DNA of 11,980 nt from NCBI GenBank assembly GCA_002782345.1, contig PFHO01000001.1:1-11980 (forward strand), given 5' to 3'. The translations under genes were made by a program, and so were the position numbers. The DNA comes from Candidatus Moranbacteria bacterium CG_4_8_14_3_um_filter_34_16 (GTDB lineage Bacteria > Patescibacteriota > Minisyncoccia > Moranbacterales > UBA2206). The notes under the pieces are model-generated. The model searched no databases and was not told the DNA's origin. It saw only the letters and a program-made list of their open reading frames with translations. Below are positions 6,839 through 11,980 of this stretch, piece after piece; position 1 is the first letter of the stretch, and each line of letters starts with the position of its first letter.

Positions 6839-7780
6839 TCAGTCAGATTGAATCTTGCAAACTTTATTCAATTCGTTCATATCTTCTTTCGTCGGAATTG
6901 GATTTTCCAAATCTTGATCCCCCATCAAATAATACATTATAGAAAGAGAATTTTGAACATGATCCATTCCCAAATAATGTCCCAACTCATGAGCCAATGT
7001 CAAACGCAAATCGGACAATTCCTTGAATTGATAAATATTTATTTCTTTTCCGTCAAAAACTCCTTTTTCAAATTCTTGCGTTCCGCCAAATTTATTGTTA
7101 TATGTTTTTAAATTGGAATTGTAAGAAGCAACAATTTTCTCCTCTTGGCTCACCAATTTATTTGTTTTTTGAGCAAGCGCGTTCACTTCCTGTCTTTCTT
7201 TTTCCAAATTCTTTCCCATTTTTTCCAATTTTTCTTCCTTCTTTTTCAAATCTTCATATTCATCTTCTGGCGCTCCGCCTTTTTTATTCCAATAAGCCAC
7301 TTCTTCATTGAATTTTTTAATCTCTTTTTGATATTCTTTCAAATCTTTTTCATATTGCAATTTTTTTTTCTGATAATCCGATTGCAAAGAATTATATTGA
7401 GCGGTAATTTTTTTTTGGGCAGTTTCCAATTGAGCCAACTCTTCTTCTAATTTGCCTGATTCCACAGTTTGCACTTGTCTCTCGTCATAGATAAGATTGA
7501 TTTTAAATTGAGATTCAAAATCATATTTAAACAAATTTCTCCCTGTCGGTTCTTCCCAAAAAATTTCCGCCAAAGAAACCACTCTGATAAAATTTTCCTG
7601 AGAAATTCCAAATTGCGGATCGATTCTTCCGATAGAATATGTTATAGGAGTCTGACAAGAAAAAATTTTCTGCTGATATTTTTTAGTGGAAATATCCGTT
7701 TGTCTCACCAACAAAAAACTTCCGCCAACAACCAAAAAAACAATAAAAAAATATCGGATTATTTTTCCTAAAACTTTCAT
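6839..7780 (-). CDS. Membrane-anchored metzincin (matrixin-like) protease with coiled-coil insert
   Basis: A 313-residue putative zinc protease. Residues 8-25 are one hydrophobic N-terminal segment (signal anchor), placing the rest outside the cytoplasm. The N-terminal part of the catalytic domain includes Cys42, ITYSIGRID (46-54) and INLIYDERQ (94-102). The zinc site is HELGHYLGMDH (264-274) with His264, His268, His274 and catalytic Glu265, followed by SIMYYLM (280-286), a likely Met-turn at Met282. Between these parts lies a charged helical region (about 108-228) broken near YWNKKGGAPEDEY (163-175), which looks like an antiparallel coiled-coil hairpin. Cys42 and Cys308 could form a disulphide. 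Its ATG overlaps the TGA of the hydrogenase small subunit (ATGA), and a strong AGGAG site precedes it, so it is translationally coupled. Its predicted location makes a direct role in hydrogenase processing unlikely. Its substrate is unknown. Confidence 0.82.
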   Translation of the reverse strand: MKVLGKIIRYFFIVFLVVGGSFLLVRQTDISTKKYQQKIFSCQTPITYSIGRIDPQFGISQENFIRVVSLAEIFWEEPTGRNLFKYDFESQFKINLIYDERQVQTVESGKLEEELAQLETAQKKITAQYNSLQSDYQKKKLQYEKDLKEYQKEIKKFNEEVAYWNKKGGAPEDEYEDLKKKEEKLEKMGKNLEKERQEVNALAQKTNKLVSQEEKIVASYNSNLKTYNNKFGGTQEFEKGVFDGKEINIYQFKELSDLRLTLAHELGHYLGMDHVQNSLSIMYYLMGDQDLENPIPTKEDMNELNKVCKIQSD

Positions 7781-8604
7781 ATTGTTTCTCCTAATTTATC
7801 TTCTAGATCGTCGCGAAGTCCATATATCTCGCTCATATTTTCAAATTCTTCATCTGTCATCATCTTTTGCAAAGTTGTTCGCATCGCTTTTATGTTTCCG
7901 GCAGGTCGCAAACCTCTACAGCCTTGGCAAGGCATTTTAGCGGTTGGGCAAACCGCATCGCAACCACCCAAAATCATCGGTCCAAAACAAGGAATTTTGT
8001 CTAAAAGCAAACAACGATTGCCTTTTTTGCGACATTCCACGCAAACTGGAGAATCGGGAATAACCGGTGTCTCTCCTCTGAGAAGACGCGGAATATAAAA
8101 CAAAAACTCTTCCGCATTTATCGGGCAACCCGGAAAAACAAAATCCACTTTGACAAAATTATCAATTTCTTTGATTTCCAGATTATTTATTCCTTGAATA
8201 TATTTATAAACATGTTTGATAGTATTTCTTCCTTCTTGATAATTTTTTATTTCCGGCACTCCGCCCATTGCCGCGCAATTACCCAAAGCTGCTAAAATTT
8301 TACTTCTTTTTCTCACTTTTTTTAGCAAGGTTTCGTTTTCTTTGGTAACCGGATTTCCCTCAACTAAAACCAAATCCAATTTTTCTCCCGTGTCTTCTTC
8401 ATCCTCAATCAAACGAAAATCCACCATTTCCACGCTTTCGGAAAAATCCAAAAATTTTTGTCCCAAATCCAAAAGAGCAAATTGACATCCTTCGCAAGAA
8501 GTAAGACTTACAATAGCCACTTTTGGCTTTTTGTTCTGAAAATTTTTAAAAGTTTCACTTTTTTTCTTTGTTTTTTCTTCTTTAATCACTTTTTTTAATG
8601 TCAT
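7777..8604 (-). CDS. [NiFe] hydrogenase small subunit, group 3-like
   Basis: The electron-transfer subunit of the cytoplasmic hydrogenase, carrying electrons between the NiFe site and partner proteins through iron-sulfur clusters. In 275 residues, the proximal cluster ligands are Cys37 and Cys40 (LTSCEGCQFALL), Cys110 (ALGNCAAMGG) and Cys160 (FPGCPIN). The C-terminal part has eight more cysteines (188, 191, 198, 206, 215, 219, 226, 229), enough for two further [4Fe-4S] clusters as in group 3 small subunits (HydD/MvhG type). There is no twin-arginine signal, so it is cytoplasmic. About 28 lysine-rich residues precede the conserved VAIVSLTSCEGC start. It is the first gene of the set, behind a likely promoter at 8816-8843 and a leader of roughly 200 nt. 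No hydB- or hydG-like diaphorase gene precedes it, since the next gene upstream is divergent. Confidence 0.93.
   Translation of the reverse strand: MTLKKVIKEEKTKKKSETFKNFQNKKPKVAIVSLTSCEGCQFALLDLGQKFLDFSESVEMVDFRLIEDEEDTGEKLDLVLVEGNPVTKENETLLKKVRKRSKILAALGNCAAMGGVPEIKNYQEGRNTIKHVYKYIQGINNLEIKEIDNFVKVDFVFPGCPINAEEFLFYIPRLLRGETPVIPDSPVCVECRKKGNRCLLLDKIPCFGPMILGGCDAVCPTAKMPCQGCRGLRPAGNIKAMRTTLQKMMTDEEFENMSEIYGLRDDLEDKLGETI
7788..7792 (-). promoter_or_regulatory. Strong Shine-Dalgarno site of the metzincin gene
   Basis: On the minus strand AGGAG lies 7 nt before the ATG at 7780, inside the last codons of the small-subunit gene. It is the only canonical site I found among the starts in this window, since the others have A/T-rich upstream sequence or are leaderless. 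It supports this ATG as the true start and translational coupling through the ATGA overlap. Confidence 0.75.
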
Positions 8605-8659
8605 ATTTTTATTTCTTTTTTTCCCAAGTTACCTAATAATTGACTTTCAAAACCACTGA

Positions 8660-8712
8660 AAATTTTTTTCGGTTTATAACTCGCATCACGCGAGTATAAC
8701 CAAAAAAAATTT
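8660..8712. promoter_or_regulatory. Long inverted repeat in the hydrogenase leader
   Basis: The left arm 8660-8684 and right arm 8690-8712 pair almost throughout. They consist of an AAATTTTTTT/A-run outer stem, GGTT/AACC, an ATA-containing middle and the core ACTCGC-ATCAC-GCGAGT, with three small irregularities. On either strand the core hairpin is followed by A residues rather than U, so it is not a standard terminator. It lies between the hydrogenase promoter and the small-subunit ATG, so it would be in the leader RNA. It may act as an RNA structure or a protein-binding site controlling hydrogenase expression. Confidence 0.55.
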
Positions 8713-8815
8713 CTCCAATCAACGAACGGATAAATCAAAGTTTTGAGCATTTGCAAAGAACTCAAAAAAACCTCAAAAATAAAATCTTTCAGTAACTTAA
8801 TTTTCTAACGACTTA

Positions 8816-8843
8816 ATTATACCATACTTTAAAATTTTTTGAA
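8816..8843 (-). promoter_or_regulatory. Promoter of the hydrogenase gene set (extended -10)
   Basis: On the minus strand TGGTATAAT (8824-8816) is a perfect extended -10 (TGnTATAAT). TTCAAA (8843-8838) is a possible -35 with a 16-nt spacer. Transcription would begin near 8809 and give a leader of about 200 nt containing the inverted repeat at 8660-8712. It is back to back with the plus-strand promoter whose -10 lies about 50 bp away. Confidence 0.6.
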
Positions 8844-8868
8844 TATTTGGCGCTAAGCAAAACTTTTC

Positions 8869-8877
8869 TGTTATAAT
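8869..8877 (+). promoter_or_regulatory. Extended -10 promoter giving a leaderless hypF-like mRNA
   Basis: TGTTATAAT is a perfect extended -10, with TATAAT at 8872-8877. The hypF-like ATG begins at 8884, exactly where transcription should start, so the mRNA is predicted to be leaderless or nearly so. No good -35 is seen, which fits an extended -10 promoter. Confidence 0.6.
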
Positions 8878-8883
8878 CAAGCT

Positions 8884-10068
8884 ATGCAAATTTATTTTCC
8901 TTCTTCAAAAAAAATAATTGTCTTGGCTCTCGGCGCTGAATCTGCCGGAAATTTTTCCGTGTTTCGCGAAAAAAAAATTTATCTTTCCAGAGATTTTGGA
9001 GATCTTTTGAAAGAAAAAAACTGGCGCAGATATCAAATGGTTGTTTTGGAATTTTTGAAAAAAAATAAACTCAAGCCCGATATAATTCTCGCTGATCTCC
9101 ATCCTTTGTTTCAAACTACGCTATGGGGAAAAGAATTGGCTCAAAAATATAAAGCACGTTTCATTCAAATCCAGCATCATCACGCTCATATTTTTTCCGC
9201 CGTAGGCGATTGCTTCACAGATGATAGTTCTTATATCTTGCCAAATATTTTCTACGGCATTGCTTGCGATGGCACCGGTTACGGCGAAGATGGAAAAATT
9301 TGGGGCGGTGAAGTTTTTGCAATCCGAAGTCAGAAAACAAAAAGCAAAAATCAAAAAATTCTAAGAATAGGACATTTGGAAAATCAGCTTATGACTAGTG
9401 GCGATTTATCCGTGCGAGAACCGGCCAGAATGTTAATTGGTATTTTATATAAATTCTTGGATAAAAATAAAATTTATTTCCTAGTTAAAAAATATTACCG
9501 TCAAAATCAATTTGAGCTTATTTATAATCAGCTAACTCAAAATTTCAATTGTTTGGAAACTTCCAGTGCGGGAAGAGTTTTGGACGCCGTTTCCATTCTA
9601 TTAAGTTTTTGTGGCAATAAACGAAAATACAAACACGCGCCGATTGAAAAACTGGAAAAAAAATCAACTGTTCCATATTTAGATTTAAAAACAGAAATTA
9701 TTTTTGATGCTCAGGAAAAAATGCATATCTTGCGGACTACTCCTCTTTTTGAATATTTGTTGCAAAACATTGGAAGAGACAAGAAAAGACTGGCCGCTAC
9801 GGCGCAACTTTATATCGCAGAAGGTTTGTATGAAATAATTAGCAAGAGTCAAAAAACAAAAAACAAAAAACGAAATAATATTTTTATATCTGGCGGAATT
9901 GCTAATAATAAAATAATTTCCGAATATCTTATTTCAAAAGGCGCCTATGTCAAAAAAAATATTCACCCCGTTAAATCCGGTCAGACATTCAACAATGTTC
10001 CGCGAGGAGACGCGGGACTAAGTTTCGGACAAATTATTTATTATTTATCAGCAAATTCGCGGAATTAA
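8884..10068 (+). CDS. hypF: HypF-like carbamoyltransferase, C-terminal (Kae1-like) half only
   Basis: HypF makes the carbamoyl group that becomes the cyanide ligands of [NiFe] hydrogenase and passes it to HypE. This 394-residue protein matches only the C-terminal Kae1/TsaD-like transferase half. Visible motifs are ALGAESAGNFSVF (15-27), QIQHHHAH (95-102, metal-binding histidines), CDGTGYGEDGKIWGGE (128-143), REPARM (178-183), TSSAGRVLDAVSILL (226-240), SGGIANNK (336-343) and VPRGDAGLSFGQ (372-383). Full HypF is roughly 750 residues; the acylphosphatase, zinc-finger and YrdC-like domains that make carbamoyl-AMP are absent. A promoter directly at the ATG argues that the short form is the real gene rather than a broken remnant. 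IWGGE and TSSxGR favour HypF over TsaD. Lysine-rich in-frame segments (about 148-158 and 321-330) and IHPVKSGQTFNN (360-371) look like small insertions. It is divergent from the hydrogenase genes and overlaps hypE by 21 bp at its 3' end. Confidence 0.87.
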   Translation: MQIYFPSSKKIIVLALGAESAGNFSVFREKKIYLSRDFGDLLKEKNWRRYQMVVLEFLKKNKLKPDIILADLHPLFQTTLWGKELAQKYKARFIQIQHHHAHIFSAVGDCFTDDSSYILPNIFYGIACDGTGYGEDGKIWGGEVFAIRSQKTKSKNQKILRIGHLENQLMTSGDLSVREPARMLIGILYKFLDKNKIYFLVKKYYRQNQFELIYNQLTQNFNCLETSSAGRVLDAVSILLSFCGNKRKYKHAPIEKLEKKSTVPYLDLKTEIIFDAQEKMHILRTTPLFEYLLQNIGRDKKRLAATAQLYIAEGLYEIISKSQKTKNKKRNNIFISGGIANNKIISEYLISKGAYVKKNIHPVKSGQTFNNVPRGDAGLSFGQIIYYLSANSRN

Positions 10069-11028
10069 TTTTCCTCTTGGCACTTCAATTTTTTTCTCAC
10101 TCCCCAGTTTTGTTTTTAAGTAAACTCCCTCGCCTTTTACAACTTTTCCAATAATTTTAGCTTCCGAATTATATTTTCTGAGAATTTTAATCGTTTTTTT
10201 CGCATATTTTTCCGGCACTGTCGCCACAAATCTCCCTTCGGAAGGAAAAGAAAAAACATCTATTCCCAATAATTCGGAAATTGCTCTTGTTTCTTTTTTG
10301 AAAGGCAAAAATTTTTCATCTAACACAAATTTAGTTTTAGATTTTTCCGCCATCTCATTGAGCACCGCCGCCATTCCGCCCCGCGTCGGATCTTTGCAAG
10401 AAGTCAAATATTTTACTACGCTTTGAATTTCATTGATTAAAGGCTGACAATCGCTTTTTATTTTTGTTTGATAATTAAATCTTTGCGCTAAAAGAGCTAC
10501 GGCATGCTCACCTAAATCTCCGGAAACAACTATAGCCTCTCCGACATTGGCGCCGGCATTGGAAATTATTTTTTCTGCCAACCCCACTCCGGCAGTCGTA
10601 ATTTCAATTTTATCCAACTTGCCTTTTTCTGTCACCTTCGTATCGCCTGTTACAATGGGCACTCCGGTTTTTTTTGAAACAACTTGAATAGATTTTATTA
10701 TTCTTTCCAAATCAATTTGCGAAAAACCTTCCTCAATTACAATGCTTAGCGAAATTCCTATCGGTCTGGCACCCATAACCGCTAAATCATTAATTGTTCC
10801 GCCAATCGCAATCTTGCCAATATCCCCGCCTGAAAAAAAAAGCGGACTGACAATAAAAGCGTCCGTTGTAAAAACCAATTTATTTTTTCCTAAATCAAAA
10901 ACTGCTCCATCATCTTTTATATTTTTCCAATTCCCCTTAACGTTCAAAATCTTTCTCATATTTCCAATAAGTTCTTCGGATTTTTTTCCACCCCCGCCCA
11001 TTTCCAACTCAATAAATTTATTGTTCAT
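10048..11028 (-). CDS. hypE: Hydrogenase maturation factor HypE
   Basis: HypE takes a carbamoyl group from HypF onto its C-terminal cysteine and dehydrates it with ATP to a thiocyanate that supplies the cyanide ligands. The protein has EMGGGGKKSEELI near its N-terminus, TTDAFIVSPLFFSGGDIGK and GGTINDLAVMGA for nucleotide binding, VTGDTKV, and DPTRGGMAAVLNEMAE. It ends with PRIC, the acceptor cysteine being the last residue. I choose the ATG at 11028 (326 residues), not the in-frame ATG at 11064, because the likely -10 box (11058-11053) would lie downstream of the longer start and the extra 12 residues look unlike HypE. The leader is then about 18 nt. The last 21 bp overlap the end of the convergent hypF-like gene. 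HypE is intact while its partner HypF is halved. Confidence 0.95.
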   Translation of the reverse strand: MNNKFIELEMGGGGKKSEELIGNMRKILNVKGNWKNIKDDGAVFDLGKNKLVFTTDAFIVSPLFFSGGDIGKIAIGGTINDLAVMGARPIGISLSIVIEEGFSQIDLERIIKSIQVVSKKTGVPIVTGDTKVTEKGKLDKIEITTAGVGLAEKIISNAGANVGEAIVVSGDLGEHAVALLAQRFNYQTKIKSDCQPLINEIQSVVKYLTSCKDPTRGGMAAVLNEMAEKSKTKFVLDEKFLPFKKETRAISELLGIDVFSFPSEGRFVATVPEKYAKKTIKILRKYNSEAKIIGKVVKGEGVYLKTKLGSEKKIEVPRGKLIPRIC

Positions 11029-11052
11029 AACAAAATATTTTAAATTGACTAA

Positions 11053-11081
11053 ATTATACGACAAAAACCAGTTTATAACAA
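11053..11081 (-). promoter_or_regulatory. Promoter of hypE
   Basis: On the minus strand TTGTTA (11081-11076), a 17-nt spacer and TATAAT (11058-11053) form a good sigma-70-type promoter. Transcription would start near 11046, 18 nt before the chosen ATG. The -35 box lies in the loop of the terminator-like hairpin at 11063-11099, so termination of the upstream gene and initiation of hypE use the same DNA. Confidence 0.6.
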
Positions 11082-11099
11082 CTGTAACAACTGGTTTTT
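11063..11099. terminator. Probable bidirectional terminator before hypE
   Basis: AAAAACCAGTT (11063-11073) and AACTGGTTTTT (11089-11099) are exact 11-bp inverted arms around a 15-nt loop that itself contains AACAACTG, partly repeated in the right arm. On the minus strand the stem is followed by TTTTTG, the arrangement of an intrinsic terminator, and it lies about 80 nt after the stop of the membrane-protein gene. The plus strand has the same form. It could alternatively be an operator for hypE. Confidence 0.55.
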
Positions 11100-11110
11100 A
11101 CGGTAAAATC

Positions 11111-11176
11111 TTTTATAGTCGTGCCTATAAAAACGGCAAATTATTTGCTAAAAAAATATTCACTAAAAATTTTTAG
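11111..11176. repeat. Three further small palindromes
   Basis: TTTTATAG-TCGTGC-CTATAAAA (11111-11132), GCAAA-TTA-TTTGC (11136-11148) and the 14-bp palindrome CTAAAAATTTTTAG (11163-11176) follow each other between the membrane-protein stop and the terminator-like hairpin. With that hairpin, four inverted repeats fill about 114 bp. There is no open frame of interest. Confidence 0.5.
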
Positions 11177-11177
11177 A

Positions 11178-11980
11178 TTATTGAAGTGGTTGTTCCGTGC
11201 TATTGATATATTTTTTGTTTATGTTAACTGAAGCATATCCAAGTCCGATAAAAATAAATCCAAGAATTACTAAGGAAATCGGCCAACCTAAAGAATCCGC
11301 AAAATACTCACTTGTTATGTAGGATATATGAGCAATTAGAAAAATAGTGCTCATAACTAAAATAATCTGACTTTTTAGATATATTGAAAGATATAATCCT
11401 CCAAAAACAACTAAAAAATAAAGAAATTGCCATAATTCAGAATCAAATACTCTTGAAAAAGTGGCGCCGAAAACAAAAATACTGCCAAAAAGATAAAGTG
11501 CTCCGTTAAGTTTGCTATTCCAAGTGTTTTGAAATGCACGAGAAAGAAAAAAATAGCTTGCTCCAACAATCATTGTTAAATAAACTGATATTATCTCATC
11601 ATCAATATAAGGGATACCATCAATAATTGAAAACACCAAAAAATAGACAAAAGCCGTTCCATTGGCTATCGTAAAAAAAGTCAAAATCGGCACCTTCTGA
11701 ATGATGGTTAAGACAAGATAGACTAGAAAAATTTTTCCAAATACAAAGGTAAATGGCCAAGGTGTTCTCGTACTAATATTTAACTCTTCAATAAGCACAA
11801 AATATCCTCCTGGAATCAATAACCCTCCTATAACATGAAAAATTTGACCTATAAGGTTATCTGCTTGCTTTCTAACTAAATCTGCTCCAAGAAAAACAAA
11901 AACGATTCCAAGTCCAAGCGTAAGCAATATCCTGCCAAATGATCCGATGTCATCCCATATTTGAGCAATAAAAAAGATAA
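11178..11980 (-). CDS. Polytopic membrane protein, 5' end outside the window
   Basis: I do not recognise a named family with certainty. The frame stays open to the right edge: before the internal TTG at 11927 it encodes hydrophobic IFFIAQIWDD and then IGSFGRI without a stop. The true start therefore lies beyond 11980. The visible part, about 267 residues, has around nine hydrophobic segments separated by short loops, including LGLGIVFVFLG, VIGGLLIPGGYFVLI, IFLVYLVLTII, VFGATF, FLVVFGGLYLSIYL and VILGFIFIGLGYASV. It ends with a short polar tail (NINKKYINSTEQPLQ). No catalytic motif or cysteine cluster is seen. The WDD-(x)n-GR-(x)n-LG pattern before the first helices is reminiscent of DUF2157-type membrane proteins, a weak impression only. 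It is upstream of hypE but separated by a likely terminator, so a link to the hydrogenase is not supported. Confidence 0.7.
   Translation of the reverse strand, partial: IFFIAQIWDDIGSFGRILLTLGLGIVFVFLGADLVRKQADNLIGQIFHVIGGLLIPGGYFVLIEELNISTRTPWPFTFVFGKIFLVYLVLTIIQKVPILTFFTIANGTAFVYFLVFSIIDGIPYIDDEIISVYLTMIVGASYFFLSRAFQNTWNSKLNGALYLFGSIFVFGATFSRVFDSELWQFLYFLVVFGGLYLSIYLKSQIILVMSTIFLIAHISYITSEYFADSLGWPISLVILGFIFIGLGYASVNINKKYINSTEQPLQ

Noticed and set aside
7102..7450. Phe-rich plus-strand open frames opposite the metzincin coiled coil
   Set aside because: They are antisense shadows of lysine/glutamate-rich codons and have no independent start signals.
8660..8712. Intrinsic terminator between the divergent genes
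   Set aside because: The core hairpin is followed by A residues on both strands, and no gene ends nearby on either strand.
11029..11064. Longer HypE start at 11064
   Set aside because: The probable -10 box lies inside this stretch, and the added 12 residues do not resemble HypE N-termini.
11925..11927. TTG at 11927 as the start of the membrane protein
   Set aside because: The same frame stays open and hydrophobic to the right edge of the window, so the gene most likely begins outside it.
1..11980. CRISPR array or tandem direct-repeat array
   Set aside because: I saw no regularly spaced repeats with unique spacers; the repeats present are palindromes or A-rich low-complexity segments.

Overview
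The window is about one-third G+C and very A/T-rich between genes. It looks like a small-genome fermentative bacterium of the Candidate Phyla Radiation (Patescibacteria). Support for this is indirect: family-level gene sequences such as an atypical MurD with NDTAATM in place of the usual ND(S/T)KATN, near absence of Shine-Dalgarno sequences, leaderless or short-leader promoters, and compact maturation proteins. TGA is an ordinary stop codon here: hydrogenase large subunit and HypE both end exactly at their conserved C-termini (…DPCISCAVH and …PRIC) followed by TGA. This argues against the lineages that recode TGA as glycine.

Layout. 1-176: GC-rich palindromic, REP-like sequence. 177-252: tRNA-Ala(UGC), minus strand. 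503-4517 (minus): a compact gene set in transcription order gap (GAPDH), an N-acyl-D-amino-acid deacylase-like amidohydrolase and murD. 4678-8604 (minus): a [NiFe] hydrogenase gene set in the order small subunit, membrane-anchored metzincin protease, large subunit, desulfoferrodoxin (superoxide reductase), hypA-like. 8605-8883: divergent regulatory region with two back-to-back extended -10 promoters and a long inverted repeat. 8884-10068 (plus): a HypF-like carbamoyltransferase consisting only of the C-terminal half. 10048-11028 (minus): hypE, overlapping the hypF-like gene tail to tail by 21 bp. 11063-11176: a run of palindromes carrying a probable terminator and the hypE promoter. 11178 to the right edge (minus): a polytopic membrane protein whose 5' end lies outside the window.

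How the genes fit. The large and small subunits resemble cytoplasmic group 3 (probably 3b-like) hydrogenases. The HypF C-terminal domain and HypE would make the cyanide ligands of the NiFe(CN)2CO centre, and the HypA-like protein would help insert nickel. Three parts of this pathway are reduced. The HypA-like protein lacks its zinc ribbon, the HypF-like protein lacks its acylphosphatase, zinc-finger and YrdC-like modules, and the large subunit has no C-terminal tail for a maturation protease to remove. No diaphorase (NAD(P)/FAD) subunits, hypB, hypC or hypD are in the window. A superoxide reductase in the same gene set suggests a link between hydrogenase and oxygen-stress defence. The metzincin, translationally coupled to the small subunit and carrying the only strong Shine-Dalgarno sequence I found, is the most unexpected neighbour.
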